Part shown: positions 28,051 to 38,115 of the stretch, piece after piece
How positions within the stretch are numbered: the stretch's first letter is position 1
Layout of the letters: every line of letters starts with the position of its first letter
Origin: Alteromonadales bacterium alter-6D02
Lineage (GTDB): Bacteria > Pseudomonadota > Gammaproteobacteria > Enterobacterales > Psychrobiaceae
Reading direction: 5' to 3'
Assembly (NCBI GenBank): GCA_002835545.1
Contig: PIZK01000012.1
Coordinates: 116,488 to 180,487, forward strand
DNA length: 64,000 nt
Notes under the pieces: generated by a model
Seen by the model: only the letters and a program-made list of their open reading frames with translations
Database searches by the model: none
Told to the model about the DNA's origin: nothing
Program-made: the position numbers and the translations under genes

Positions 28051-30184
28051 TTTCTTCCGCTTGTTGTCCTTGAATTGCTGTTAGCGCAATAGTGTAAACA
28101 ATATCATCGACTAATGCACCACGAGATAAGTCATTAACTGGTTTTTTCATCCCTTGCAGCATTGGCCCAATACTAATGAGGTCAGCACTACGCTGTACCG
28201 CTTTGTAGGTTGTATTACCGGTATTAAGGTCAGGGAAGATAAAAACGTTCGCCTGACCTGCAACAGGACTATTAGGTGCTTTAGATGCTGCAACGTTTTT
28301 CATGACAGCGGCATCGTACTGTAATGGTCCATCGATCACTAAGTCTGGACGTTTTTGTTTAGCAAGTTCTGTCGCTTCACGGACTTTTTCGACATCAGAG
28401 CCTGAGCCAGATGTACCCGTAGAATAACTAATCATCGCTACTTTAGGCTGGATGCCAAACGCTGTCGCTGAGTCGGCAGATTGTATTGCTATTTCAGCTA
28501 ATTGTTCCGCTGTTGGATCGGGATTGATGGCACAGTCACCGTAAATTAGCACTTGATCAGGCAGCAACATAAAGAAAATTGATGACACCAAACTAGTATT
28601 AGGTGCTGTTTTAACCAACTGCAATGGAGGGCGGATAGTGTTGGCCGTTGTATGGACTGCGCCAGACACCAGACCATCGACTTCCCCTAAGGCCAGCATC
28701 ATAGAACCAAGGACAACATTATCTTGCAGTTGCTCTAAAGCGATGATATCTGTGATGCCTTTATGTTCACGCAGTTTAACCATTGGGGCGACATATAATT
28801 GGCGCACTTGCTCAGGGTCAATAATACTCACGCCAGGGCCAAGCTCTAAGCCTTGTTGCTTTGCTGTTAACTCAATCGCTTCTGGGTTACCCAACAAGAT
28901 ACAGTTAGCAATATTACGCATAGAACAAATAGCAGCGGCTTTAATCGTTCGAGGTTCTTCACCCTCAGGTAACACAATTGTTTTACCTGCGGTACGGGCC
29001 ATTTCAGTTAATTTGTAACGGAAAGCCGCTGGAGAAAGGCGACGCTCACGACTGGATACTTGAGTTAAGGAACTGATCCAATGTTTGTCTATGTGACTGG
29101 CCATAAACTCTTGGACGTTATAAATACGTTTGGTGTCATCGATAGGCACTTCGTGATTAAAACTTTGCAAATCAATCGACGTTTGCCAAGTATTCGTTTC
29201 AACGAGCAAAATTGGTAGGCCGGTAGCCATTGCTTGTTCGCATAATTTCATGACTGGCTCTTCAGGTTCATAGCCATTGGTGAGTAACAACGCACCAATT
29301 TTAACGCCGTTCATCGCAGCCAAACACACTGAAACAATAACATCAGATCGATCACCTGAAGCAACCAGCAGTTTGTCAGCGTTAAAGTTGTCAACCATAT
29401 TGGGAATACTTCGTGCGCAGAAACTAATGCTGCGCAGTCTACGCGAATGCAGCTGTCCTTCATTGATGACTTTGGCTTTTAAGTGATTAGCTAAGTCAAT
29501 CACTCTTGGTGCGATAATCTTCTCGTTCCATGGTACATAACCCAGAACACGAATCGGACTGCGGCCAAACAGTTGGAAAACTTCCATTTGTTTTTGATGT
29601 GTTCCTGATAAGCTTCCAGCTAAGTCCGGTCGAATAACGCCATGTTCATCGATAGGGGCATTAATTTGGTTAACGATACAGCCTAAAATACGCTCTGAGC
29701 TCGTGCCCCCAAAACTTTGACAAGCAATTTCAATCCGCTCTTTTTGTTGAATAGCACTATCTGCACCCGGAGAGGTGACGAAAACAACCTCGGCATCAAG
29801 TGCCGTAGCAATTTTATTATTGAGTCTTGAAGAGTATTGTTGCTTTCGAGTGGGGACCATCCCTTCTATGACTAAAATATCATTACCTTCAAGGGCTTTA
29901 TTAGCACGCTCTACGATTTCTTCAAGCAGGGTATCGGCTTTATTACCACTCATTAAGTTGGCAACATAGCTCGGTGCGAAAGGCTGCGGTGGTTTAATGT
30001 TTGGGTTAAGCCCAATGATGGCGGTTGAACGCTCAGGCCCTGTATCACCGTTACTTGGCTGGGCAATGGGTTTAAAGAAATTCACTTTAATACCGTGACG
30101 CTCTAAGGCATGAACAATCCCCATACTCACTGAGGTCAAGCCGACACCAAACCCAACAGGGACTAACATTATCGTTCTAGCCAT
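28034..30184 (-). CDS. pta: Phosphate acetyltransferase (long form)
   Basis: 716 residues, matching the long enterobacterial Pta (E. coli 714). The N-terminal P-loop-like domain ([15 protein letters not shown]) is followed by a DRTGG regulatory domain (about 215-330). The C-terminal PTA_PTB catalytic domain (about 390-710) has [20 protein letters not shown] and [17 protein letters not shown]. It interconverts acetyl-CoA and acetyl phosphate. It starts three bases after the ackA stop, so the two form the standard acetate-overflow operon, with a lipoprotein gene overlapping its 3' end. Confidence 0.97.
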   Translation of the reverse strand: MARTIMLVPVGFGVGLTSVSMGIVHALERHGIKVNFFKPIAQPSNGDTGPERSTAIIGLNPNIKPPQPFAPSYVANLMSGNKADTLLEEIVERANKALEGNDILVIEGMVPTRKQQYSSRLNNKIATALDAEVVFVTSPGADSAIQQKERIEIACQSFGGTSSERILGCIVNQINAPIDEHGVIRPDLAGSLSGTHQKQMEVFQLFGRSPIRVLGYVPWNEKIIAPRVIDLANHLKAKVINEGQLHSRRLRSISFCARSIPNMVDNFNADKLLVASGDRSDVIVSVCLAAMNGVKIGALLLTNGYEPEEPVMKLCEQAMATGLPILLVETNTWQTSIDLQSFNHEVPIDDTKRIYNVQEFMASHIDKHWISSLTQVSSRERRLSPAAFRYKLTEMARTAGKTIVLPEGEEPRTIKAAAICSMRNIANCILLGNPEAIELTAKQQGLELGPGVSIIDPEQVRQLYVAPMVKLREHKGITDIIALEQLQDNVVLGSMMLALGEVDGLVSGAVHTTANTIRPPLQLVKTAPNTSLVSSIFFMLLPDQVLIYGDCAINPDPTAEQLAEIAIQSADSATAFGIQPKVAMISYSTGTSGSGSDVEKVREATELAKQKRPDLVIDGPLQYDAAVMKNVAASKAPNSPVAGQANVFIFPDLNTGNTTYKAVQRSADLISIGPMLQGMKKPVNDLSRGALVDDIVYTIALTAIQGQQAEENEYND

Positions 30185-30187
30185 AAC

Positions 30188-31387
30188 TTATTGCTCCTGT
30201 TGAATTAAGCGAATTGAGTCTTGGGCAATGACAAGCTCTTCATTAGTCGGGATGACGATTGCCTGCGGACCTGCATTATTAGTGATGATGCCAGAAGCGC
30301 CAAAACGTGCGGCTTGGTTTTTGTCGTGATCGACTTTAAAACCAAAGATTGAGAGTTGTCGTAACACATTTTCACGAATCATGTCTGAGTTTTCGCCGAT
30401 GCCTCCTGTAAACACCACTGCATCGAGCTGACCTAGCGGGACAGTATAAGAGGCAATGTATTTTGCCAGACGATAACAAAATATGTCTAATGCAAGACGA
30501 GCCCCTTCGTGGCCTTGTTCAGCTTCCTCTTCCAATACTCGGCAATCATTAGATAGCTGAGATAAACCAAGTAAGCCACTCTCTTTATTGAGCAGTTGAT
30601 TAACCTGTGCTTGCTGATAACCGAGTTGGTCAATCAAAAAGTGGGAGATTGCAGGGTCTATATCACCACAGCGAGTTCCCATCACTAAACCTTCTAACGG
30701 CGTTAGACCCATACTTGTGTCAACACTTTGCCCGTTTTTTATCGCAGTGACACTTGCCCCATTACCAAGGTGAGCGCTAATGATGTTGAGTTGATCACGT
30801 TCGATTCCTAATAATTGAGAAGCTTGCTGGGTCACATAAAAATGGCTAGTACCGTGAAAACCATAACGGCGGATACCGTGTTCTTCGTAAAGTGAATAAG
30901 GCAAAGGGTACAGGTAAGCCTTTGCAGGGATCGTTTGATGGAAGGCCGTATCAAAGACCGCCACTTGCGGTAATTGATTAAATGCTTGCTGCGCTGCTTT
31001 GATACCTATGATATTCGCTGGGTTATGCAATGGGGCTAGCTGTGAAACTTGCTCTATCTGCGATAATACTTGCGGGGTAATAATGACAGACTCTGTAAAG
31101 GCTTCACCGCCATGCACGACGCGATGACCTACGGCGACAACATGAGTTGCAAGTTGATGCTGTTGCAAAAACGCAACTACAGTGTCTATGGCCTGTTGAT
31201 GAGCGGCTTGGGCAGGCAATGTAACACGGTGTTTATTGCCTTGATATTTTATCGTGATAATAGGAGAGTCACTTGCCAACGAATCTGCCAATCCGCTTAA
31301 TATTTGTTGTTGGGTTTGGGTGTCAATCAATGCGAACTTCAGCGAGGAGCTGCCGCAGTTTAATATAAAAACAAGCTTATCTGTCAT
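30188..31387 (-). CDS. ackA: Acetate kinase
   Basis: 399 residues from the ATG at 31387 (E. coli 400). The frame stays open upstream to 31540, but the added 51 residues are not family-like. The chain begins MTDKLVFILNCGSSSLKFAL, the ASKHA phosphate-1 motif. It includes GHRVVHGGEAF, FDTAFHQTIP, RRYGFHGTSH, AHLGNGASVTAI, MGLTPLEGLVMGTRCGDIDP and FTGGIGENS. It converts acetyl phosphate and ADP to acetate and ATP. It is first gene of ackA-pta and divergent from yfbV, as in E. coli. Confidence 0.97.
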   Translation of the reverse strand: MTDKLVFILNCGSSSLKFALIDTQTQQQILSGLADSLASDSPIITIKYQGNKHRVTLPAQAAHQQAIDTVVAFLQQHQLATHVVAVGHRVVHGGEAFTESVIITPQVLSQIEQVSQLAPLHNPANIIGIKAAQQAFNQLPQVAVFDTAFHQTIPAKAYLYPLPYSLYEEHGIRRYGFHGTSHFYVTQQASQLLGIERDQLNIISAHLGNGASVTAIKNGQSVDTSMGLTPLEGLVMGTRCGDIDPAISHFLIDQLGYQQAQVNQLLNKESGLLGLSQLSNDCRVLEEEAEQGHEGARLALDIFCYRLAKYIASYTVPLGQLDAVVFTGGIGENSDMIRENVLRQLSIFGFKVDHDKNQAARFGASGIITNNAGPQAIVIPTNEELVIAQDSIRLIQQEQ

Positions 31388-31665
31388 TATTACTACCAGT
31401 AAATTAAACGTTTCAATAACCGCACACATTTTGTGCTTGTATTGTGTTGAAGGTGAACTAGTTATGGACTGTTGATTGTGTATTGCGATACAGTATGTTG
31501 AAACTTCGAAGATATTTAGCAAAAATAGCAAACACAGCACATAAAGTGTGTAAGCTGTATTATACTATGGGATAAGAGATAAACTAGTTCCACTTAGAGT
31601 TTTATTAATTTAAATCAACTGTAGACTATAAAAGATTGCTTTAACACCAATTGTTAGGAAAAAAT

Positions 31666-32103
31666 ATGCATGAATTAAAACAATTGATCGAGCAAGGACG
31701 ACTTTATCAACACTTATGGCCTCAACAACGCGAGTTGTCGGCTATCTTCCCTGAAGGTCGAATTATCGCGCTGTGTAAATTATTACAAAAAGTTGCACCA
31801 ATGATCGCAAGCCTTTCTTTTGTTGTTCAATTTCTTTATTTTGGTGAAGATGTGATTCCACGCGCACTGGCGATGTCTTTATTAGTGCTAAGCATTCCCT
31901 ACCAAGGGCTTATCTGGTTGGGACATCGCTCAAAACAACCTTTATCTAGGAATTTATTATCTTGGTGTAGTGAAGTTCGCACTCAAATGATAAATGCTGG
32001 TATGTCAGTGAAGCCTATTCATGCCAAAGCAAGTTACATGGATATGGCTCAGTTGTTAAATGATGCTTATTCAAAACTCAATAAAGCCTTTGACTTACCT
32101 TAA
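31666..32103 (+). CDS. yfbV: UPF0208 membrane protein YfbV
   Basis: 145 residues from the ATG at 31666, with TTAGGA upstream; a TTG at 31651 is in frame but less likely. It has two central transmembrane segments (about 41-60 and 64-84) and soluble ends. The sequence, with FPEGRIIALCKLLQKVAPM and IPYQGLIWLGHRSKQPL, matches YfbV. E. coli YfbV has been implicated in organisation of the Ter macrodomain. Its position divergent from ackA is conserved in enterobacteria. Confidence 0.93.
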   Translation: MHELKQLIEQGRLYQHLWPQQRELSAIFPEGRIIALCKLLQKVAPMIASLSFVVQFLYFGEDVIPRALAMSLLVLSIPYQGLIWLGHRSKQPLSRNLLSWCSEVRTQMINAGMSVKPIHAKASYMDMAQLLNDAYSKLNKAFDLP

Positions 32104-32109
32104 TACTTG

Positions 32110-33177
32110 ATGCCGCTCCTCGACGTAAGCGCTGGTTCAACAGCGCTTAGCCATATTCATCGCCATGGCCTACACCCTGATTATTTCCATACCATGCTCG
32201 GCGCGAGCGGTGGGCCCAAATGGTTCACACTGTTTGGCTTAGACTGCTATTTATTTGGTGAGTTTTTTAACGGCCGCACCACACCTCTTCGACTTATAGG
32301 CTCATCGGCGGGGGCCTTTCGTTTTTCAGCGCTCGCTCAGGCCAATCCGATTGCAGCGATAAGACGTTTGGCTGATGACTATGCCGCTTTAGATTATCCA
32401 AAGGGCGCAACGGCACAAGAAATTGAGCTAAAAAGTATCGCGTTGGTCAACAAAACGTTGGGCGACACGGGTATCAAGGAAATACTAGAAAACCCTATAT
32501 TTAAAGCCAACTTCATTACCGCGCGCACCCAAGGCCTCCTGTCGAGTGAGGTCTCGTTATTACAACTGTTTGGCTTGCTCAACGCATTCTGTGCAAATAG
32601 AATTGAGCGTTCAAGGCTTAATAAGCATTGTAAACGCATTGTTATTGGCGCTGATGTGAAGAGTTTAGTTATCTCAGATTTACATGGTTTAGACACTTGT
32701 TACGTTGAACTAACACCTGATAATATAAAACAATCACTTCTTGCTTCCGGTGCTATACCGATGTTGCTGCCCGGAATACCTCATATTAATGGGGCACCGC
32801 CCGGTGTCTTTCGAGATGGTGGATTAATCGATTATCATTTTAATAGTAAATTTGAAGGGAGTGAAGAGCAGCCTCTAGTGTTGTACCCTCACTTTACTAA
32901 TCAACCAAAAGCAGGATGGTTTGATAAAAATCTTAAGCGTAAGCCTCTCGACGCACATTATGATAATGTGGTTATGTTAACACCGACAAAAGATTTCATC
33001 AGGCAGTTACCGTTACAGAAAATTCCAGATAGAAATGACTTTAAAACCATGAGTTTAACTCAGAGGCAAACCTATTGGGGCGAGGTGATGAAACAAAGTC
33101 ATCTACTCGCGCAAGAATTTCATACGCTAGTCACTAAACAACAGCTAGATCATATTAAACCATTGAAATTGAATTGA
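32110..33177 (+). CDS. Patatin-like phospholipase family protein
   Basis: 355 residues from the ATG at 32110. The oxyanion-hole glycine-rich motif GASGGPKW lies near residue 32, the nucleophile elbow GSSAG (Ser in GxSxG) near 62, and the catalytic Asp in DGGLIDYH near 237, so the Ser-Asp dyad is complete. There is no signal peptide, so it is probably cytosolic or membrane-peripheral; whether it acts on phospholipids or other acyl esters is unknown. It begins six bases after the yfbV stop, so it may be co-transcribed with yfbV. The next gene overlaps or follows closely. Confidence 0.9.
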   Translation: MPLLDVSAGSTALSHIHRHGLHPDYFHTMLGASGGPKWFTLFGLDCYLFGEFFNGRTTPLRLIGSSAGAFRFSALAQANPIAAIRRLADDYAALDYPKGATAQEIELKSIALVNKTLGDTGIKEILENPIFKANFITARTQGLLSSEVSLLQLFGLLNAFCANRIERSRLNKHCKRIVIGADVKSLVISDLHGLDTCYVELTPDNIKQSLLASGAIPMLLPGIPHINGAPPGVFRDGGLIDYHFNSKFEGSEEQPLVLYPHFTNQPKAGWFDKNLKRKPLDAHYDNVVMLTPTKDFIRQLPLQKIPDRNDFKTMSLTQRQTYWGEVMKQSHLLAQEFHTLVTKQQLDHIKPLKLN

Positions 33178-33245
33178 TTAGGCTTTTTTTTGTCAATACT
33201 TTGGTGCTAGTATCAAGAGCATTATATTTCTCAACAGCTAATTTT

Positions 33246-34121
33246 ATGAATCATAATCTGAAATACCGTGTTGCTTTCGTTCTTTCATCATTTATATCGA
33301 TTTCTGCTTTTGCTAATTCACCAAAGCCGGTGAGAGACAGTATTGATCTAGTCGCAGAGTCGACGTTTACCCAAGGTGTTGAAGGACCGGTTGTTGGCCC
33401 TCATGGTTACTTATACGCGGTTAATTTCTCAAAGCAAGGTACCATTGGCAAGATAGACTCGAAGGGAAGCGCGCAATTATATGTAGCATTACCTGAGGGA
33501 AGTACGGGAAATGGATTACAATTTTCTCCATCAGGTTTGTTGTATGTTGCCGATTACACTGGACACAACATTTTAATGGTTGATCCAAAAACAAAAAGTG
33601 TTTCGGTTCATGCTCATAATGCAGAAATGAATCAGCCCAATGATATTGCGATGATGAGCGATGGGACTTTGTTTGCCAGTGATCCTAATTGGTCGAAAGG
33701 AAATGGTCAACTGTGGCGTATTAGCCCGGATGGGCAAACGCAACGAATGGCGGAAAACCTAGGAACGACTAACGGTATTGCTATCAGCCCAAACGAGAAA
33801 ATATTATATGTTAATGAGAGTGTTCAACGTAAAGTATGGGCATACGATCTTGATAAGAACCATAATATTAGTAACAAGCGCCTGTTGATCGAATTTAACG
33901 AGCATGGGCTTGATGGCATGCGTTGTGACAAACTTGGCAACCTCTATATCGCCCGCTATGGAGCTGGGGTTGTATTAAAAGTAACGCCGCAAGGGCGCGT
34001 GATAAAAGAGTTTCGTCTTAAGGGCTTATTTCCAACAAACGTCGCCTTATCAAATGATCAGTCACGCCTTTATGTCACAATGCAAAAGCGTGGGTCTGTT
34101 GAGTATCTCGTATTAAACTAG
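33246..34121 (+). CDS. Secreted SMP-30/gluconolactonase-like beta-propeller protein
   Basis: 291 residues from the ATG at 33246, chosen because it gives a clean signal peptide (MNHNLKYRVAFVLSSFISIS, cleavage after AFA). A TTG at 33174 is in frame but adds an unlikely extension. The mature protein is a six-bladed propeller of SMP-30/gluconolactonase/LRE type, with motifs such as EGPVVGPHGYLYAVNFSK, NGLQFSPSGLLYVADY, NQPNDIAMMSDGTLFASDP, NGIAISPNEKILYVNES and GLDGMRCDKLGNLYIARYG. These supply the Glu/Asn/Asp metal ligands. It is probably a periplasmic lactonase; the substrate is unknown. It is 68 bases after the patatin gene. Confidence 0.85.
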   Translation: MNHNLKYRVAFVLSSFISISAFANSPKPVRDSIDLVAESTFTQGVEGPVVGPHGYLYAVNFSKQGTIGKIDSKGSAQLYVALPEGSTGNGLQFSPSGLLYVADYTGHNILMVDPKTKSVSVHAHNAEMNQPNDIAMMSDGTLFASDPNWSKGNGQLWRISPDGQTQRMAENLGTTNGIAISPNEKILYVNESVQRKVWAYDLDKNHNISNKRLLIEFNEHGLDGMRCDKLGNLYIARYGAGVVLKVTPQGRVIKEFRLKGLFPTNVALSNDQSRLYVTMQKRGSVEYLVLN

Positions 34122-34204
34122 TCACGCTGTTTATTGTAATGTCCCGATGTCATAACCGGAGTTACGTCCTGTCAGGGGAGGTTAATTGACACTAATAGCT
34201 TAAA

Positions 34205-35011
34205 CTACTCCAGAGTCTGATAGAGGTTAATCACGAAATCCAATTCAATATTAAGATTCTGAGCCTGTTGGATTTGCTCGGTGATTACTTCATTTGCTTT
34301 CCACGCAAATGGCGTCATTTGTAATAGGGCGACACGATGTTCATCAGTTGGGCAAATTGTGAAACTGAAATTTTCGCTGCTCATGCGTTTAAAACCTTTA
34401 AACACTGTGTCTTGAGTATCATGAGCCCTAACATCTTGATAAATATACTCTCTGAGCTGCCAGAGGTGGCGAGGACCAGGGGTAATTGTCAGTAGCAGCC
34501 CTTTGTCAGTTACTACACGCTTTAACTCATCCTCATTTGCTGGTGCATAAACCTTTAAGATTAAGTCGATACAGTTATCAACTAATGGTAATTTATCTGA
34601 GCTAGCGACACTATAATGCCCTTGTTTGTCTTGCTTAGCAGCTTTAATAATCGCGGGTTTGGATATATCGACCCCGTAAGTGTCTAACGATGTCACTCTT
34701 TGCTTAACCTGTCTTGTGTAGTAGCCTTCACCACAACCTAAATCGAGTAGGGTAGACACTTGCTGCTGCTTAATTATTTGGGCAATTTTTTCAGCTAACG
34801 GCTGATAATAGTCTGCATTAAGAAAGTCATGACGAGCGCTAATCATTTCTTTACTATCTCCAGGTTGCTTTGACTTTTTACGTTGAACGGGTAATAGATT
34901 GAAATACCCTTGCTTGGCTCGATCAAACTGGTGGTTGTTACTACAACTTAGGTTGGTATGGCTTGGTGATAGCACGAGCTGCTGATCGCAAATAGGACAG
35001 GCGTAAAACAT
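34205..35011 (-). CDS. rlmA: 23S rRNA (guanine-745-N1)-methyltransferase RlmA
   Basis: 268 residues from the ATG at 35011; a TTG at 35029 is in frame, but the family begins with the zinc finger that starts here. The N-terminal zinc-binding motif CPICDQQL...CSNNHQFD is followed by the RlmA segment AKQGYFNLLPVQ and a SAM-binding Rossmann domain (LLDLGCGEGYYT). It methylates G745 of 23S rRNA (RlmA-I in Gram-negatives). It is last in a run of minus-strand genes, and no terminator is obvious before the convergent SMP-30 gene. Confidence 0.94.
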   Translation of the reverse strand: MFYACPICDQQLVLSPSHTNLSCSNNHQFDRAKQGYFNLLPVQRKKSKQPGDSKEMISARHDFLNADYYQPLAEKIAQIIKQQQVSTLLDLGCGEGYYTRQVKQRVTSLDTYGVDISKPAIIKAAKQDKQGHYSVASSDKLPLVDNCIDLILKVYAPANEDELKRVVTDKGLLLTITPGPRHLWQLREYIYQDVRAHDTQDTVFKGFKRMSSENFSFTICPTDEHRVALLQMTPFAWKANEVITEQIQQAQNLNIELDFVINLYQTLE

Positions 35012-35072
35012 AGACAAAGATGTTCTCAAGATGGAAAAACAGGCGCATTGTAGTGTAAAAACGCCTGTAGTG

Positions 35073-35570
35073 CTAGTTAAGTGCTTTTTCTAGGATAGCA
35101 ACGTCATGATATTGAGCAAATTTCAAACCTGATTCGGTTAAAGTGCCAATATGCTTAAAGTCGAAGTTCTGGTGTAATTTGACTGACTCTGGGTTTGGCA
35201 AGGTGATTAAGCTGTATGCTCTGTGGAATTGGTGTTTTTCGAGCGCCTCAAACAAATAACGGAACAAGATTTTACCGACGCCTTTAAGTTGGCAAGCTGG
35301 AGATTTATAAATAGTGATTTCGGTCGAGTTAGCATAAGCGGCTTTTAGGTTGTAAGGACTATTAAACGCAAATGCAACCACTTGTTCATGGTGCACAGCA
35401 ACTAATACTTCGTTGCGAGGGGAGCTTTTAATATGTTTAAACCAAGCTTGTCGCTTCTCTGAAGGCCAAGGTTTTAAATCGAAAGTTGCTGCTGAGTGAC
35501 GAATATAGTGATTATAAATTGAATCAATTTCAGTGAGATCATCGAGGGTGGCTTGACGGATTTTTAGCAT
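35073..35570 (-). CDS. GNAT N-acetyltransferase, phosphinothricin-acetyltransferase-like
   Basis: 165 residues. A single GNAT domain opens with IRQATLDDLTEIDSIYNHYI and has the acetyl-CoA loop segment QLKGVGKILFRYLFEAL (canonical R/QxxGxG/A present as QLKGVG). It resembles the Pat/Bar-YncA group, which acetylates amino groups of amino-acid-like toxins or metabolites such as methionine sulfoximine; the substrate here is unknown. A perfect 13-bp inverted repeat pair lies 20-73 bases upstream of its start. Confidence 0.85.
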   Translation of the reverse strand: MLKIRQATLDDLTEIDSIYNHYIRHSAATFDLKPWPSEKRQAWFKHIKSSPRNEVLVAVHHEQVVAFAFNSPYNLKAAYANSTEITIYKSPACQLKGVGKILFRYLFEALEKHQFHRAYSLITLPNPESVKLHQNFDFKHIGTLTESGLKFAQYHDVAILEKALN

Positions 35571-35589
35571 ATCTTTAATAGGTTCCTCG

Positions 35590-35643
35590 TTGTTTATTGA
35601 CAGCTAAATCTTGAACAAAAGGTGCTCAATTGTCAATAAACAA
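35590..35643. promoter_or_regulatory. Perfect 13-bp inverted repeat, 28-bp spacer, upstream of the GNAT gene
   Basis: TTGTTTATTGACA, 28 bases, then TGTCAATAAACAA. Each arm contains TTGACA on one strand, which could act as a -35 element. It lies between the GNAT start and the xthA stop. It may be a paired operator or an attenuating hairpin. It lacks a T-tract and is not a standard terminator. Confidence 0.5.
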
Positions 35644-35682
35644 AAAGGATAAATTGATTAAACCATGGAATAGGGAATCAGC

Positions 35683-36492
35683 CTAAAATTCGAAGCTAGA
35701 CCAAATCGGTGCATGATCTGATGGTTTGTCAATACCACGAAGCTCATAATCAACATCCGATTCAGTACAATATTGACTAAGGTTTTGTGTTGCTAGAATA
35801 ACATCAATACGTAGGCCACGGTTATCATCAAAGCCACGTGAACGATAATCAAACCAGCTATAGCATTCTTCTCTTTCTGGGTGTAATAAACGGAACGTGT
35901 CGTCTAAGCCCCAGCCTTGTAAAGTCCCTAGCCATTCGCGCTCTTCGGGTAAAAAGCTGCACTTACCAGTGCGTAACCAGCGCTTCGCGTTATCTGGTCC
36001 AATACCAATATCGATGTCCGCTGGAGAGATGTTAATATCACCCATCACGATCACATTTTCCTCATTGGTGTGATTAGTGGTCAAGTAGTGTTGCAAGTCT
36101 TGATAGAACTTTTCTTTTGCAGGGAACTTGGTTTCGTGGCTACGGTTTTCCCCTTGTGGGAAATAGCCATTTAACACGCGAACTTTATTGCCGGCTTTTG
36201 TTGTGACAGTGGCCATGATCATACGACGTTGTGCATCTTCTTCATCGGTTGGAAAGCCATATTGCACATCTTCCACCTCAAGGTTAGTCATAAGTGCAAC
36301 GCCATAGTGGCCCTTTTGACCGTGATAAAATACTTTATAGCCCATTGCCTCAACTGCTTCTAAAGGAAACTGTGGGTTATCGACTTTGATTTCTTGCAGG
36401 CCAATTACTTGTGGTTGATGTTTTTCGATGAGAGCTTCTAACTGATGAAGACGAGCCCGCAGACCATTAATGTTAAAAGAAATTGCTTTCAT
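35683..36492 (-). CDS. xthA: Exodeoxyribonuclease III
   Basis: 269 residues from the ATG at 36492 (E. coli 268); the upstream in-frame ATG at 36534 adds 14 non-family residues. The endonuclease/exonuclease/phosphatase fold includes [23 protein letters not shown] (metal Glu), [44 protein letters not shown] and the final SDHAPI. It is an AP endonuclease and 3'-5' exonuclease in base-excision repair. It lies 59 bases downstream of the HD-GYP gene on the same strand. Confidence 0.96.
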   Translation of the reverse strand: MKAISFNINGLRARLHQLEALIEKHQPQVIGLQEIKVDNPQFPLEAVEAMGYKVFYHGQKGHYGVALMTNLEVEDVQYGFPTDEEDAQRRMIMATVTTKAGNKVRVLNGYFPQGENRSHETKFPAKEKFYQDLQHYLTTNHTNEENVIVMGDINISPADIDIGIGPDNAKRWLRTGKCSFLPEEREWLGTLQGWGLDDTFRLLHPEREECYSWFDYRSRGFDDNRGLRIDVILATQNLSQYCTESDVDYELRGIDKPSDHAPIWSSFEF

Positions 36493-36551
36493 AATGCTTA
36501 ACCTTGATAAATAGTTACTGTGAGGGTTAATCACAGCATGATAATAATTGT

Positions 36552-37811
36552 TTATTCGATGAAAAAGCTGATTCGTGAACGAGGATTGAGGTAACTTCTT
36601 ACCTGCTCAGGTAAACCTTGCCCGGAGATTGCCGATTCAATGGCAATCCCTTCTTCATCTTCAATATTAATAATGGCGGCATCATCGCGAGGGATGTTTT
36701 CATCATACACCATTACATTAGGGTAAAGTAATTTATTCGAATTAACAGTAATTACAATACCAATTTGATCGGTATTTAATCGAACAAAAGTACCAGGAGG
36801 GTATACGCCCATGGTTTTAACAAAAGCACCAAGCTGTTGCGGATCAAATAAATGAGCTTTATTTTTAAATAAGAAAGATAAAGCTTGTGAAGGTGACTTG
36901 GCTTTTGATTCATCTAGCGGATAGCACAAGTTATCATAATAGTTAACCAGTGAAATAACCAATGATAAAGGGTTTAACTTATCAGCAGTCAATTGACTTG
37001 GGTAGCCACTTCCATCAGCGAATTCATGGTGCTCGAGAACAAGTTGTTTTACATTATCAGAAATATTTGGCGCGTTATTGAGATATTCAACAGAGTATTC
37101 AGTATGCTTTTCAGTAACAAATTTACGTTTTGCTGGAGACACATCTTTGCCGGTATAAAATTGGCTTGGTATTTTCATTTTACCAATATCATGGAGTAAA
37201 CCCGCTGTACCTAAATCTTCAATTTGCTGTTTGTCATACTTTAAGTAATTGCCGATCATCATCGACAATAACGATACTGAGATTGCGTGCTGGTGGATAT
37301 CGATATCGTCTCTGTCATCTCCGACTAAATGAAGAACAAGATCATCTTTAGCCATTAGTGCTTCAGCCATCGAACTGATCACTTCTTCCGCTTCCTGCAT
37401 CGCGAGTAAAGGGCGGGCTTTTATTTTACTGGTTAAAGACCGAACCTGACTTACTGCTATTTGGTAGGCTCCTTCACATTTTTTTAATGAACGACGGTAA
37501 CCCTGCATAGCTTCAATCTGCTTTTGCTTTATTTTGGTTAACTCATCGAGTTGTGGCTGCATATTAACATTGCTGTTAATCGGGGGTTGTGATGACTCTT
37601 CGATGGCCGGTAAAGGGTTCGCAGTACTCTTGTGAGGAATGGCATAAACATGGCTAATATTAGCCTGATTTAACATCGCTATTTGTTTTTGTGACGTTAT
37701 CTTAAAGCGGTTGAACATAAACGGATGTTCATTCCAGCCAACTGGGATTTCGATAAAAATCCCTGGTTGTAATCGCTGAATGGTGAGTTTTATACGAGCT
37801 TGGTTGGCCAT
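36552..37811 (-). CDS. DUF3391/HD-GYP cyclic-di-GMP phosphodiesterase
   Basis: 419 residues. An N-terminal DUF3391-like domain (about 1-70: [20 protein letters not shown]) is followed by a linker and an HD-GYP domain (about 165-370). The latter has HDIGKMKIP and the signature [13 protein letters not shown], so metal ligands and the GYP motif are intact. Such enzymes hydrolyse c-di-GMP to pGpG or GMP and favour motility over biofilm. There is no receiver or membrane sensor. It starts three bases after the yciI stop and is therefore in the yciB-yciI unit. Confidence 0.92.
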   Translation of the reverse strand: MANQARIKLTIQRLQPGIFIEIPVGWNEHPFMFNRFKITSQKQIAMLNQANISHVYAIPHKSTANPLPAIEESSQPPINSNVNMQPQLDELTKIKQKQIEAMQGYRRSLKKCEGAYQIAVSQVRSLTSKIKARPLLAMQEAEEVISSMAEALMAKDDLVLHLVGDDRDDIDIHQHAISVSLLSMMIGNYLKYDKQQIEDLGTAGLLHDIGKMKIPSQFYTGKDVSPAKRKFVTEKHTEYSVEYLNNAPNISDNVKQLVLEHHEFADGSGYPSQLTADKLNPLSLVISLVNYYDNLCYPLDESKAKSPSQALSFLFKNKAHLFDPQQLGAFVKTMGVYPPGTFVRLNTDQIGIVITVNSNKLLYPNVMVYDENIPRDDAAIINIEDEEGIAIESAISGQGLPEQVRSYLNPRSRISFFIE

Positions 37812-37814
37812 GGA

Positions 37815-38114
37815 CTAAGGGAGTACTTTCTTATACGGCTTAACAGTAACTTGTTGATATACACCGGCAGTAATATACGGATCAGCGTCTGCCCATTGTT
37901 GGGCTTGTGTTAGCGAATCGAATTCGGCAATAACCAATGAACCAGTAAAGCCTGCGGCGCCTGGATCTTCACTATCGATGGCAGGGGTTGGTCCGGCGAC
38001 TAATAGACGACCCTCATTATTTAATATTTGTAGACGCTCAAGATGTGCAGGTCGTGCTGCAAGGCGGTTTTCTAAACTGTTTTCAACATCTTCTGCATAA
38101 ATGACATACCACAT
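37815..38114 (-). CDS. yciI: YciI family protein
   Basis: 99 residues from the ATG at 38114, which follows AGGAG and matches the family start [10 protein letters not shown]. The frame is open further upstream through the 3' end of yciB, but that is not coding in this frame. The ferredoxin-like YciI/YCII fold has the conserved RPAHLERLQ (His) and [11 protein letters not shown]. In E. coli yciI lies near yciB and tonB downstream of trp. The family function is unclear; some relatives are dehalogenase-like or chlorodiene-processing enzymes. Confidence 0.92.
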   Translation of the reverse strand: MWYVIYAEDVENSLENRLAARPAHLERLQILNNEGRLLVAGPTPAIDSEDPGAAGFTGSLVIAEFDSLTQAQQWADADPYITAGVYQQVTVKPYKKVLP

Positions 38115-38115
38115 G

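Noticed and set aside
31388..31540. N-terminal extension of acetate kinase in the open frame upstream
   Set aside because: The extra 51 residues do not resemble the family, whose conserved start (MTDKLVFILNCGSSSLK) is at 31387.
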